Positions 1 through 7,297 of a stretch of DNA of 64,000 bases are shown in pieces. The position numbers were made by a program, and so were the translations under genes. The notes under the pieces were generated by a model. It had not been told where the DNA came from, ran no database searches, and saw only the letters and a list, made by a program, of their open reading frames with translations. Source of the stretch: Nocardia australiensis (GTDB lineage: Bacteria > Actinomycetota > Actinomycetes > Mycobacteriales > Mycobacteriaceae); contig NZ_JAJFZM010000002.1 of the NCBI RefSeq assembly GCF_020733705.1, positions 248,001 through 312,000 on the forward strand, read 5' to 3'. Numbering within the stretch: the stretch's first letter is position 1; every line of letters begins with the position of its first letter.

Positions 1-590
1 GCTGGCTTGGATGCCGTCGAGGAGGAAGTCCAGGCCGGTGCGGAAGGTTTGGTCGGCGTCCAGGTGGGCGCCATCGCGTATGACCGTGGACAGCGCGGGG
101 AATCGGCCGGTTGCGAACGTCCGCTCCAGATAAGGCCCGAAAGCGGCCTGCCACTGCTGTTCGTCTATCCCGGTGGCCCGCTCGGCGCGCCGCTCGGTGA
201 TCTCCCGGCGCACCGCGCCGATCACGTATGCGTTGACCGCGTCGACCACCGGCATGACGGTGTCTACGTCGACGCCGGCCATTGCGGCCACCACAGCCTC
301 CCCCCTGGCAAGCGCGTGCGGCCCGAACTGGGGCCGCCCACCGATAAGGTCAGCGAGCCATTCGTGCTCATGAGCGGCCTGCCGGGTGGTTTCGGCAAGG
401 GAGCGCAGTACCTCTCGCCAGCCGTCTCCGGCCGGCCGGATCTGGGCATAGATCGCATCGACCATCAGGTCGAGCAACTCCTCCTTGGTGGCGATGTAGC
501 CATACAGCCGCATCGGCCCGACCTCCAGCGCGGCGGCGACCTTGCGCAGCGACACCGCTGCCAGGCCGTCCGCGTCGGCCAGCCGGACTG
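1..590 (-). pseudogene. TetR-family regulator, 5'-truncated, runs off the left edge
   Basis: Read on the minus strand, this is a TetR repressor. A helix-turn-helix (LRKVAAALEVGPMRLYGYIA, about 15-40 residues into the fragment) is followed by a tetracycline-repressor-type all-helical ligand domain that reaches the window edge still open (DFLLDGIQAS). The similarity starts abruptly at RLADADGL, so the first 15-20 residues normally seen before this point are gone. Upstream in this frame there is no ATG, GTG or TTG before a stop near 668, so no start codon remains. The break coincides with the start of the monooxygenase fragment on the other strand. Domain identity is clear; that the gene is dead is inferred from the missing start. 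Confidence 0.7.
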
Positions 591-1022
591 GTTCGCCACC
601 AGTGGAATCCCGTTCGATGACCCGGCCGCTGCCCGGGCGCGGCTGATCGAGGAGCTCACCGGCTGGGACTCACAGTTCACCGCACTGATCGCAGCCTGCG
701 ACGACACGGTCCTGCCACGGTCGATCACCACCCTCCCGGTCGGCCTGACCTGGCCGTCGACACCAGGCGTCACGCTGCTCGGCGATGCCGCGCACTTGAT
801 GCCGCCGGTGGGGAGGGCGCCAACATGGCGCTGCTCGACGGCGCCCTGCTCGGTCTCGCACTAGCCGCGCACCCGGACAACTTTCCCGCCGCCGTCAAAG
901 AATACGAACGCGAGATGTTCGAACGCACCAGCGCTGCCGCCCGAATGTCCGTGGACATGCAGGAATTGCTGATGTCGCCGGACGCCAGCCGGAGATTGCT
1001 CGAGTTCTTCCAACCGGGCTGA
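575..1022 (+). pseudogene. FAD-dependent monooxygenase C-terminal fragment (TetX/PHBH type), frameshifted
   Basis: This is the C-terminal third of a flavoprotein aromatic hydroxylase. It keeps the GDAAHLMPPVG motif that binds the FAD pyrophosphate and ribityl chain, and then MALLDGALLGLALAA. The N-terminal 200-300 residues, including the GxGxxG FAD motif, are missing. The reading frame also breaks at about 806-812, where one G is missing from a G run (the family has VGEGAN), so the tail continues in another frame to the stop at 1022. It lies back to back with the truncated TetR gene, the usual layout of a TetR-controlled monooxygenase. Both lack their 5' ends, so the shared promoter appears to have been deleted. 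Non-functional. Confidence 0.72.
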
Positions 1023-1029
1023 AATGTCA

Positions 1030-1083
1030 CGGACTTCGGCTGAGCGGATCTTCATCGACAAAGGGTTCTCCGGCACCACCCGA
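1030..1083 (+). pseudogene. Serine recombinase (resolvase) fragment, N-terminal region
   Basis: Only about 18 residues remain (SAERIFIDKGFSGTTR). They match the segment after the first helix of Tn3-type resolvase catalytic domains, where a KGxSGTTR-like stretch is typical. The following residues do not continue the family, and the catalytic-serine region before it is absent. It points the opposite way to the larger resolvase fragment at 2621-3154. Too short for more than a family assignment. Confidence 0.45.
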
Positions 1084-1142
1084 CAATCGATCGGCGACGT
1101 TCGCGCTGGTGCCGTTCTCGTGTGGCGCTGTGCCGAACACGG

Positions 1143-1631
1143 TCAGGAGTGTGCGGTCTGGTCGGCGAGGGCGGCAGCCAGGTCACCGAGCCTGCCGAAA
1201 ACACGCGCGTTTTCGATGTGATGGGCGTAGTCGCGGGACTCGACGATCTCACCGTCGCGCACGCGGACCACGAAGATGCAGGGCAACTCGAATGGCCGGC
1301 CCGCGACCGAACCGCGGTAGCTGAACTCCGCGATTACCACTTCTGGATCGGCGGTCTGGTGAGCAGTCATGTCAGATGGTGCGAAATCGATCTCGCCAGC
1401 GGCGCGTTTCGGTATTGCGGCGAAGTGGTCATACAACTCGCGCCGAGTACGCAGCGGTGTGTCACCCAGCGGGCTGAACGGGTGGCGAACGTCCGTGCGT
1501 TCGCCGTAGTAGCCGGACAGCTCGTCCAACAGCACTGCCCGTTGCTGATCGTCGAGACCCCCGCTGACCAGGTGGCCGACACCGACGGTGACGGCCCGAA
1601 CGAGATCGGCCGGTGTGTTCGGGTTAGGCAT
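1143..1631 (-). CDS. SnoaL-like / NTF2-fold protein
   Basis: Protein of 162 residues with the size and pattern of SnoaL-like polyketide-cyclase/NTF2-fold proteins: an N-terminal helical part, then strands such as EVVIAEFSYRGSVAGRPFE and IFVVRVRDGEIVESRDYAHH, typical of the cone-shaped alpha+beta barrel. ATG at 1631 is preferred because AGGAG sits just upstream; the longer frame starting near 1661 has no ribosome site. Reaction unknown: the fold covers cyclases, isomerases and non-enzymatic ligand binders. It is transcribed divergently from the TetR gene at 1729 with about 97 bases between, so it is probably that regulator's target. Confidence 0.75.
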   Translation of the reverse strand: MPNPNTPADLVRAVTVGVGHLVSGGLDDQQRAVLLDELSGYYGERTDVRHPFSPLGDTPLRTRRELYDHFAAIPKRAAGEIDFAPSDMTAHQTADPEVVIAEFSYRGSVAGRPFELPCIFVVRVRDGEIVESRDYAHHIENARVFGRLGDLAAALADQTAHS

Positions 1632-1654
1632 GAGAACTCCTAAACGAAGTGTTG

Positions 1655-1676
1655 ACTCCACTTACGCTACCGGAGT
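1655..1676. promoter_or_regulatory. Possible operator between SnoaL-like gene and TetR
   Basis: An inverted repeat ACTCC-N12-GGAGT lies in the intergenic region of the divergent pair. Its short arms and its position suggest a TetR binding site, but nothing in the sequence proves it. Confidence 0.3.
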
Positions 1677-1728
1677 GTAGACTTCGGTATAGCCATGAGC
1701 AATATTCGATTATCCGGAGGCGTTCGGG

Positions 1729-2274
1729 GTGCGGAATGACGCGCGGCACAATCGGAAGCAGATACTCGCCGCGGCGGAGTCGGTCTTCGGCGAGCACGGG
1801 GCGACCGGTTCCACCGAAGAGGTCGCCCGGCGCGCCGGGGTTGGGATCGCGACAGTTTTTCGGCATTTCCCGACGAAATCCGCTCTGCTGGAAGCAACTT
1901 TGTTAGCGCACTTCGCCGAATTGCGCCGCCAGGCAAACGAGTCCGCCGACACAGGCGACCCTTTCGAAGCGGTGTGTGCCCTGGTCAGGGTGATGGTCGA
2001 AACGGGTGCCACCAAGCTGGCCCTGGCGACGCTGCTGGATGCCGATGGCGGGATTCCCGCCTCGGCGCTCACAGCATCGGAGGAACTACGCGCGGTGGTC
2101 GATACCGTTCTCAGCCGAGCCCGCGCAGCCGGCGTCGTCCGCGCGTCGGTCAGCGTCGACGAGATCTACCTCCTCATCCGAGCACTGGCCCAGGCCTCCG
2201 CCTCCCAGCCGACCGACACGGTGACAATGAGCAGAGCCATCGACATCATCCTCGCCGGCATCCAACCCACGTGA
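1729..2274 (+). CDS. TetR/AcrR-family transcriptional regulator
   Basis: 181-residue TetR protein. The N-terminal DNA-binding domain (RKQILAAAESVFGEHG, then VARRAGVGIATVFRHF as the helix-turn-helix, about residues 10-50) precedes a helical ligand domain of the SACE_7040/MSMEG type. GTG at 1729 follows a GGAGG ribosome site. It diverges from the SnoaL-like gene and probably represses it and itself. The ligand cannot be read from sequence. Confidence 0.85.
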   Translation: MRNDARHNRKQILAAAESVFGEHGATGSTEEVARRAGVGIATVFRHFPTKSALLEATLLAHFAELRRQANESADTGDPFEAVCALVRVMVETGATKLALATLLDADGGIPASALTASEELRAVVDTVLSRARAAGVVRASVSVDEIYLLIRALAQASASQPTDTVTMSRAIDIILAGIQPT

Positions 2275-2620
2275 ATCTTTCATGGCAACGAGACCACGAG
2301 TACGTGCAATTCGGCATTACCGGACGTTCGTGTCAGTAGTGGGCCCACGAACAACGCATCAGATCCAATGAGTCTGCATCAGATCCAGGGCGTCAGGACG
2401 CTGAGAGTGGCAAGGAGGTTCTGACTTCCTTGCCTTCATTTTCGCCGTGACACCTCGGTAGATCGCTTGTCGCCGAACAGATGGTCTATACACCGCGCCG
2501 CCCACGATGTCCGTGGGGCATCGCACGTTGGATGAGAAAAGTAGGTGGCGAGACGCTAGGCAAGCCGGGAACGGTTACAGCCTCGGGGAACATCGGTACA
2601 GCGGTTGGCGCTGAGAACGA
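2275..2620. other. Intergenic region with direct repeats
   Basis: No gene seen. It contains a 12-base direct repeat GCATCAGATCCA (2356-2367 and 2376-2387, period 20) and the terminator-like hairpin listed separately. The repeats lie near resolvase debris and could be part of an old recombination site, but this is a guess. Confidence 0.4.
2409..2434 (+). terminator. Rho-independent terminator-like hairpin
   Basis: GGCAAGGA pairs with TCCTTGCC around a 10-base loop and is followed by a T-rich stretch (TTCATTTT). It lies about 135 bases downstream of the TetR gene, so it could end that transcript. Confidence 0.5.
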
Positions 2621-3154
2621 TCATGGTCGGGGCGTGAGTGTGCTGACCCGGTTCTCGTACTCCCGGCGGGCCTTGCGCTGGGCAGGGACCGCCGGGACGC
2701 CCTCGGCGCCGTCGAGCGGCTGGCAACGGGCGAGGAGCTGGCGGTGCACGGCTGGTACGGCACTGACGCGCAGGGTGTAGCCCTGGCCGCGCCGTACGGT
2801 GATTCTGTGGTCGAGCGCGGTCCGCTCGACGGCGTCCAGTTCGGCGGCGCGCAGTCCGTCGTAGGTCAGTTCCCGCTGGAGGTCGCGCTGGAGTTCGCCG
2901 GTGGCGGCGAGGGTCTGCACCATGAACTTCACGGTGGACAGCAGCTCCCCGGTGCGCGGGTGGCGGGCGGTGAGGTCCATCGCGGAGAACGCGCTGTCGT
3001 GGATGCGCAGCGCGAGGCGGTCGCGGTGGAGGACGTCGAGGATGTGGCCGGTGCCGCGTACGAGGCGGAACATCTCGGAGATGTGCAGGGTGTCGCCCGG
3101 CCGCGCGTAGGTGAGCAGTTCGCGGAACTTCGGGCGCTGGAGGGGATCGCACCC
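2621..3154 (-). pseudogene. Tn3-type resolvase, N-terminally truncated
   Basis: The reading frame carries the rest of a serine resolvase: PKFRELLTYARPGDTLHISE, then a long helical segment with LSTVKFMVQTLAATGELQRD (the region preceding the E helix). The first 40-50 residues, including the YxRVS catalytic serine, are missing, and a stop lies in frame just upstream (near 3165). The C-terminal part after LRAAELDA departs from the usual KGxxGGRP linker and helix-turn-helix, so that end also looks scrambled. Probably a relict of the same mobile element as the transposase piece at 4494-5175. Confidence 0.65.
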
Positions 3155-3180
3155 TATCTGTCGTCAAACCCTGTCAGCAA
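3142..3180 (+). repeat. Possible Tn3-type transposon end
   Basis: A 39-base stretch beginning GGGGATCGCACC lies exactly where the resolvase reading frame loses its 5' part. Tn3-family ends are about 38 bp and often begin GGGG. I found no matching inverted copy in the window, so this is tentative. Confidence 0.2.
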
Positions 3181-3289
3181 TCACCATCGGATCTGATTGG
3201 ATTCGGACCACCGCGAACCCCCGGATTGCACGGGTTCATCGGACGCGCTGGCAGCCGCGCCCGCCGGATTGCCGGGCACCCCGCCGTGC

Positions 3290-3604
3290 TCAGGCCGGGT
3301 CGGCGGGCAGGGCGGAGTAGGGGTGGACCTCGATCCGCGTGGGGGGCTCGGCGAGGAGGCCGATGATCTCGTCGCGCAGTTCATCGGCGATAGGGCTGTT
3401 CTCGTAGGCGTCCTTCGCCTCGCGGCTGCGGAACACCTCCATGTTCCACAGCGCGTCGGGGTCGGCGTCCTCACGGGCGATGATGAACCGGTCGGAGGAC
3501 CCCGACTTCTCCATGCCCTCGGTGGCCAGCGCGAACAGCTTGTCGCCGAGCCCAGGCTTGGCGCGCATCTTGATGATGTAGGCGGGCTGGTCCTGCAGCG
3601 CCAT
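3290..3604 (-). CDS. Antibiotic biosynthesis monooxygenase (ABM) domain protein
   Basis: 104 residues: a single ABM-type ferredoxin-like fold (PAYIIKMRAKPGLGDKLFAL at the start, then NMEVFRSREAKDAYENSP, a typical ABM middle section). Members are cofactor-free quinone-forming monooxygenases or small stress enzymes; the substrate is unknown. ATG at 3604 follows GGAGGA. It is transcribed away from the TetR gene at 3711, and the only sequence between them is a perfect 41-bp dyad, so it is very probably controlled by that repressor. Confidence 0.82.
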   Translation of the reverse strand: MALQDQPAYIIKMRAKPGLGDKLFALATEGMEKSGSSDRFIIAREDADPDALWNMEVFRSREAKDAYENSPIADELRDEIIGLLAEPPTRIEVHPYSALPADPA

Positions 3605-3659
3605 GGTTTTCTCCTCCTGCTTTCGCGGTGGGGCGTCCGGTGTGATCCTGCCGCCATCG

Positions 3660-3700
3660 CTGGAATTCCGTTCCATTGCAACTATGGAACGGAATTCCAG
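3660..3700. promoter_or_regulatory. Perfect 17-bp-arm inverted repeat, likely TetR operator
   Basis: CTGGAATTCCGTTCCAT at 3660-3676 and its exact reverse complement at 3684-3700 flank a 7-base centre. Each arm also holds TGGAATTCC-like half palindromes. The dyad lies in the short gap of a divergent TetR/ABM pair and ends 10 bases before the TetR start, a classic autoregulatory operator position. Confidence 0.8.
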
Positions 3701-3710
3701 CCGTGTCAAA

Positions 3711-4418
3711 ATGGAAGACGTGACACCACGGACGCGCAAGAAGCCCGAGCGGCGCCCCGCCCCCCTGACCCGCGAGCAGATCGTCGAGGCCGCAGTGGGT
3801 TTGCTGGACACGGCAGGCGAGAGCGGGCTGACCTTCCGGGCGCTGAGCGAACGCCTGGCCACCGGTCCCGGCGCGATCTATTGGCATGTTGCGGGCAAGA
3901 GCGAACTCCTGGCCGCGGCCACCGACCACGCCGTCTCCACAGCGCTGAGCGAAGAGGCGGAGGCCGGGCTGCCGGGCCGGATACACGACGTCGCCCTCGG
4001 CCTCTTCCGTTCGATCGAGCAGCACCCCTGGCTGGCCCCCCAGCTGACAGCCCAGATCTCCCACAACCCCGCAGGCCTGGTGACGACCCGCATCTTCGAG
4101 GCCATCGGCCGACAGGTGTATGCGCTGGGTGTTCCCGCGAGCAACTGGTTCACCGCGACCTCCGCCCTGATGCACTACATCCTCGGTGCCGCTGGCCAGA
4201 ACGCCGCGAACCTCGCCCTCGCACGCAGCCTTGGCCCAGAAGCCGACCGCGACGTCTACATGGACGCCGTGGCGGCGATATGGAAGCAGCTCAGCCCGCA
4301 GGAGTTCCCCTTCACCCGGGCGGTCGCGGACCACGGGCTCGATCACGACGACCGCGCGCAATTCCTTGTCGGCATCGACCTCATCCTCGCGGGCATCGAG
4401 GCCGACCATGCCCGCTGA
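3711..4418 (+). CDS. TetR-family regulator with TetR_C-type ligand domain
   Basis: 235 residues. The helix-turn-helix domain (REQIVEAAVGLLDTAGESG, then LSERLATGPGAIYWHV) is followed by a helical ligand domain resembling that of tetracycline repressors. Start choice: ATG 3711 or GTG 3720. An ATG at 3684 is also in frame but lies inside the operator. No clear ribosome site precedes 3711, so the message may be leaderless. Expected to bind the adjacent 41-bp dyad and control itself and the ABM gene. Intact, although surrounded by transposon debris, so it may have been cargo of an old Tn3-type element. Confidence 0.82.
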   Translation: MEDVTPRTRKKPERRPAPLTREQIVEAAVGLLDTAGESGLTFRALSERLATGPGAIYWHVAGKSELLAAATDHAVSTALSEEAEAGLPGRIHDVALGLFRSIEQHPWLAPQLTAQISHNPAGLVTTRIFEAIGRQVYALGVPASNWFTATSALMHYILGAAGQNAANLALARSLGPEADRDVYMDAVAAIWKQLSPQEFPFTRAVADHGLDHDDRAQFLVGIDLILAGIEADHAR

Positions 4419-4430
4419 TCAGCGGGCATG
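4407..4430. terminator. Perfect 24-bp palindrome over the TetR stop codon
   Basis: CATGCCCGCTGATCAGCGGGCATG reads the same on both strands, and the TGA stop of the TetR gene lies inside it. The RNA could fold into a 10-12-bp stem on either strand. It may act as a bidirectional terminator although no T-run follows. Confidence 0.5.
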
Positions 4431-4493
4431 CCGCTTGCTGACGTTCACGCCGTCTCACCGTCGTCGTCCTCATCGAGTTCCGGCGCGTCCGGG

Positions 4494-5172
4494 TCACGCA
4501 GCGGGCGCAGGGCGCCAGCGGCCGGGGTGGAGGCGGTGCACGGTGAGCTGCCGGTTCATCTGACGGCGGTAGGTGTCGTCCACCGGGTCGTCCACACGCA
4601 GCAGGTGCTCGGTCTTCGCGATCCGCCCGTACTCCGCGAACGCCGCGCCCAGCGGCGTCGGGCGCCCTCGCGTCCGAACATCCGCAGCAGGTCGTAGGCG
4701 CGGGCCTGGTTGGTGACCAGGGAACCGGCGACCTTCAGCATGTCCGGCCAGTGCGTGATCACCTTGTTCAGGTTCACACGGTTGCGGGCCGAGTCCTCCA
4801 CCGCGCCGTACGTGCCGGTCTCGACGCCGGGCATCGTTGCCCGCCAGAACCGCTGGTCGTCCAAGTCGCGAAACCGCGGGCTGAAGTTGTATCCGAGGAT
4901 CTTGAACAGGCCGAACACCATGTCGGAGTAGGAGGCGTTGTCGGTGGCCACCATCTCCGGCTTCACGCCGCCGTCCAGGTTCAGCAGCGCGTCCAGGATG
5001 TGCAGGGAGTCGCGCGGGGTGCCGGGGACGACCATCTGCCCGATGCCCGCGACCTGGTCGTTGACGGCGTTGAGCCAGGTGATGCCCCGCTTGGACCCGA
5101 AGTACTTCGGCGACGGCGCCGCGTTGATGGTGCGGACGGGGACGACGAACCGCAGCCCGTCCACGGAGGATG
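4494..5172 (-). pseudogene. tnpA: Tn3-family transposase fragment, frameshifted and truncated at both ends
   Basis: Read on the minus strand, it carries part of the Tn3 DDE transposase: VDGLRFVVPVRTINAAPSPK, FGSKRGITWLNAVNDQVAG, then KPEMVATDNASYSDMVFGLF, which includes one of the catalytic acidic segments. Full-length enzymes have about 1000 residues; fewer than 230 remain. After MFGREG (about 4670) one base is missing and the family sequence (RPTPLGAAFAEYGRIAKTEH) continues in another frame, then stops matching after RRQMNRQLTV. The upstream end stops within a few bases of a TGTCTCAT repeat, where the Tn7-like relict begins. Confidence 0.82.
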
Positions 5173-5175
5173 TCC

Positions 5176-5344
5176 TGTCTCATGCCAAATGATCCACGGC
5201 TTGAGCGCCTGAACTGGGAAGAGCAGTTGAAATGAGCCACCTGTTGCCAGGAGCGATTTGTTTGGACTGCTCCGATAACAGCAGATCGAGTCGTTGTCTC
5301 ATTTGAGGTGCATCATCTTTCGTGTTCAGCGGCATCTCATTTGA
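5176..5344. repeat. Left end of Tn7-like relict: TGTCTCA-type repeats
   Basis: Three copies of an end-like motif point into the element: TGTCTCATGCCAAAT (5176), TGTCTCATTTGAGG (5295) and ATCTCATTTGAATT (5334). Inverted copies with the core TGTCTCACTCGA lie at the other side (6903-6945). Multiple spaced repeats at each end are typical of TnsB-type transposase binding sites. An imperfect dyad (CTGTT...GGAGC / GCTCC...AACAG, 5241-5281) lies between them. Confidence 0.5.
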
Positions 5345-5353
5345 ATTGCGTTA

Positions 5354-6463
5354 TCAGCCTAGAACTTCTGCGAGGTATTCCCATTGCTGCTGTCCGGGAT
5401 GGAGTCGGTCGTGGATCTCGTCCTGTACCCACTGGACGAGCGGATCGAACTTCTCGGCACCGAGGAGGTCTGCTCTGACGGGTTTGGCGGGGATGGGATC
5501 CCACCTGTACCGGGGTTCGACAGTCCTCCGGAGTTCGTCGAGGAACGTTCGTAAGTGCGGGCCGTCGAGCAGTAGGTAGGTCACCATGAGTGCCCGGGCA
5601 AGATCGAGCGGAATCGGGCCCCACATATCGATGGTGCGGCGATACTCGCCTATCGCGGTGGCGGCTTGCAGCCTGTGTTCCGGGTGGGGCCGCCCAGCTT
5701 GCAGCTGGTCGCGGAGTGCATGTTCTTTCCAGAAGGGGGACACCAGAAGTCGGGTTAGCGCGACTTGCCGCGGGTAGCGTGCGGCGACGGTGACGGTCGA
5801 ACCTATTGTCAGCTGTTGCCAGTCGGGTCCGAGGAATGTGCTGATTCGATGTTCGAAGCCCAGGCTGGAGTAGTAGTCGTACTCCTCGGTCTTGCGCCAT
5901 TCATCGAGGATCCAGGTCGCTTGGTTGAACGCGATAGTGGTGTTCGGCCGGCCGTGGTTGCGGATCAGTCGCAGGTGTAGGCGGTGCGCTTGGAGTATCT
6001 CGGGCTGGTCGGCCACGGAAAGTTGCTCGTCGTCGCGCCAGCCGTCTTCGGCACCGGCGATCCACCGGCGGTGCCGACGGCACACGACGTCCTCTGGTCC
6101 GCGTTGCCAGACACGGAAGGGGCGTGTGGCTCCGCGTGCGGTTGCGCACAGGGTGCAACCCGGGATCTTGCGCGACAGGGGCCATTTCTCGTGGTCGTCG
6201 GTGCGGAGTTCTGGAAGTGCGTGGCGCAGGGTGTTCTCGGGGAAACTGCTGAGGCGGGCCAGGATTGTGATCCGGGGTGCGGCGCGGGTACGTCGGTCCC
6301 CGGTAATCGTGGTGTGGAGGTCTGCGGCGTTGAGCAGGTTCGCGTCGGCCAGGCGGTGGATATAGGAGCTGACCAGCTCCGCGGGCAGTGGTGCCACAAC
6401 GCGCGGCAGAGCCGCACCGGTTCGGCGCAGTTCGCAGACGGGGTCGGGCAGCTTGTTCTTCAT
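5354..6463 (-). CDS. tniQ: TniQ/TnsD-family target-site protein
   Basis: 369 residues. The N-terminal TniQ domain is recognisable (PLPAELVSSYIHRLADANLL, typical of the family), followed by a zinc-binding region (CTLCATARGATRPFRVW, then a CRRHRRWI segment, about residues 110-150). In Tn7/Tn5053-like transposons these proteins recruit the transposition machinery to a target. ATG at 6463 overlaps the end of the TniB fragment, as expected for a tniB-tniQ operon. The reading frame is intact, although its partner genes are mostly deleted. Confidence 0.75.
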   Translation of the reverse strand: MKNKLPDPVCELRRTGAALPRVVAPLPAELVSSYIHRLADANLLNAADLHTTITGDRRTRAAPRITILARLSSFPENTLRHALPELRTDDHEKWPLSRKIPGCTLCATARGATRPFRVWQRGPEDVVCRRHRRWIAGAEDGWRDDEQLSVADQPEILQAHRLHLRLIRNHGRPNTTIAFNQATWILDEWRKTEEYDYYSSLGFEHRISTFLGPDWQQLTIGSTVTVAARYPRQVALTRLLVSPFWKEHALRDQLQAGRPHPEHRLQAATAIGEYRRTIDMWGPIPLDLARALMVTYLLLDGPHLRTFLDELRRTVEPRYRWDPIPAKPVRADLLGAEKFDPLVQWVQDEIHDRLHPGQQQWEYLAEVLG

Positions 6464-6645
6464 TGTGGTGCGTCCGAGCCGCCGGGCTGGCTGGTGCCCG
6501 ATTCCGCGTGATAGTCGATCACCACCGATTTCAGCAGTTTCAGATCGATTTTCTCGGTGCCGTCGAGGATGGCGGTAGCGGCTGCGGCCCGGACCAGATG
6601 CGACAGACTCCCGATCCTTCCCCTTCCACACCGAATGGCGCAGCC
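6460..6645 (-). pseudogene. TniB/TnsC-type AAA ATPase, C-terminal fragment
   Basis: About 55 residues (GRIGSLSHLVRAAAATAILD, then KIDLKLLKSVVIDYHAES) resemble the last helices of TniB-type transposition ATPases. The Walker A and B parts are absent. It ends 4 bases inside the tniQ start, the expected operon overlap. At about 6645 it joins the TnsA-like fragment, so the ATPase N-terminus and the whole DDE transposase gene appear to have been lost in one internal deletion. Confidence 0.55.
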
Positions 6646-6649
6646 TGGT

Positions 6650-6815
6650 CGCCACGATGGAAGACGGATACGAAGGCCCGGACCGGCTGCGCGTACTCGA
6701 ACCTCTTGTTCCAGCAGTGCGCAAGCCCCCGTCGCCGGTAATCGCTTCCGTCCGGGCATACGAACCCGAGATCGAACCGGGATGGGTCGATCTTCACGGA
6801 TGGTTGCTCGGCCAT
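6650..6815 (-). pseudogene. TnsA-like transposon endonuclease, N-terminal fragment
   Basis: ATG at 6815 begins MAEQPSVKIDPSRFDLGFV and continues to a segment (CWNKRFEYAQPVRAFVS) resembling the start of actinobacterial TnsA-like endonuclease subunits, in which a CWxxPxExAxPVRxF pattern precedes the nuclease core. The catalytic part is missing because the frame runs into the TniB remnant. Position (first gene of the transposon operon, upstream of tniB and tniQ) supports the assignment, which is from memory of the family pattern. Confidence 0.45.
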
Positions 6816-7297
6816 CGCTGCCAACGCGACCCTTCCCGCACTGATATGCGCGCGAAATCCCCACGTGCACTGTAGTTCACGTGGTCCTTCGGACGGAGCC
6901 GATCGAGTGAGACGCCGTACTGGCGATAGCGGTTCGAGTGAGACACGCGGGCGCGGCAGCGACGGTCAGGTGTCGGGGCCGCAACCGGAGCAACGGTCGC
7001 CCGCTCTGTTGACAGCCGGGAGGGTGCCTGCTGTTCATGCGCGTGCGCGCTGGACCGGGTTGCGAATGGGGCGCATGGCGGCAAGGGATCTGGACGTGTT
7101 CATTTGTCTGGGTGAAAGGCAGTCCGGTCGGTGGCAGCCGAGATGTGATTGCAGCTGGCGACGAAACCATCGGCGCCACAAAACTACTCACGGTTCACCG
7201 AAGAGTAGCGATCGGCCCGCCTGCACAGCCGTTCAGTGTGATGGTCTTTTCACCGGCTCCCACGGACCGGACATATCGGGTTGCTGATGTGGACGCG
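6816..7297. other. Right end of Tn7-like relict and featureless spacer
   Basis: Two inverted end repeats (TCGAGTGAGAC at 6903-6913 and 6934-6944, the latter completed by A6945 to read TGTCTCACTCGA on the other strand) mark the right boundary. The remaining 350 bases up to the methyltransferase show no gene or structure I can support. No target-site duplication is visible between the bases flanking 5176 and 6945. Confidence 0.45.

Noticed and set aside
7..864. A long plus-strand open frame across the left edge
   Set aside because: Its first two thirds are the antisense of the TetR gene; only the part after about 575 has protein-family similarity, so the single frame is an accident of the junction.
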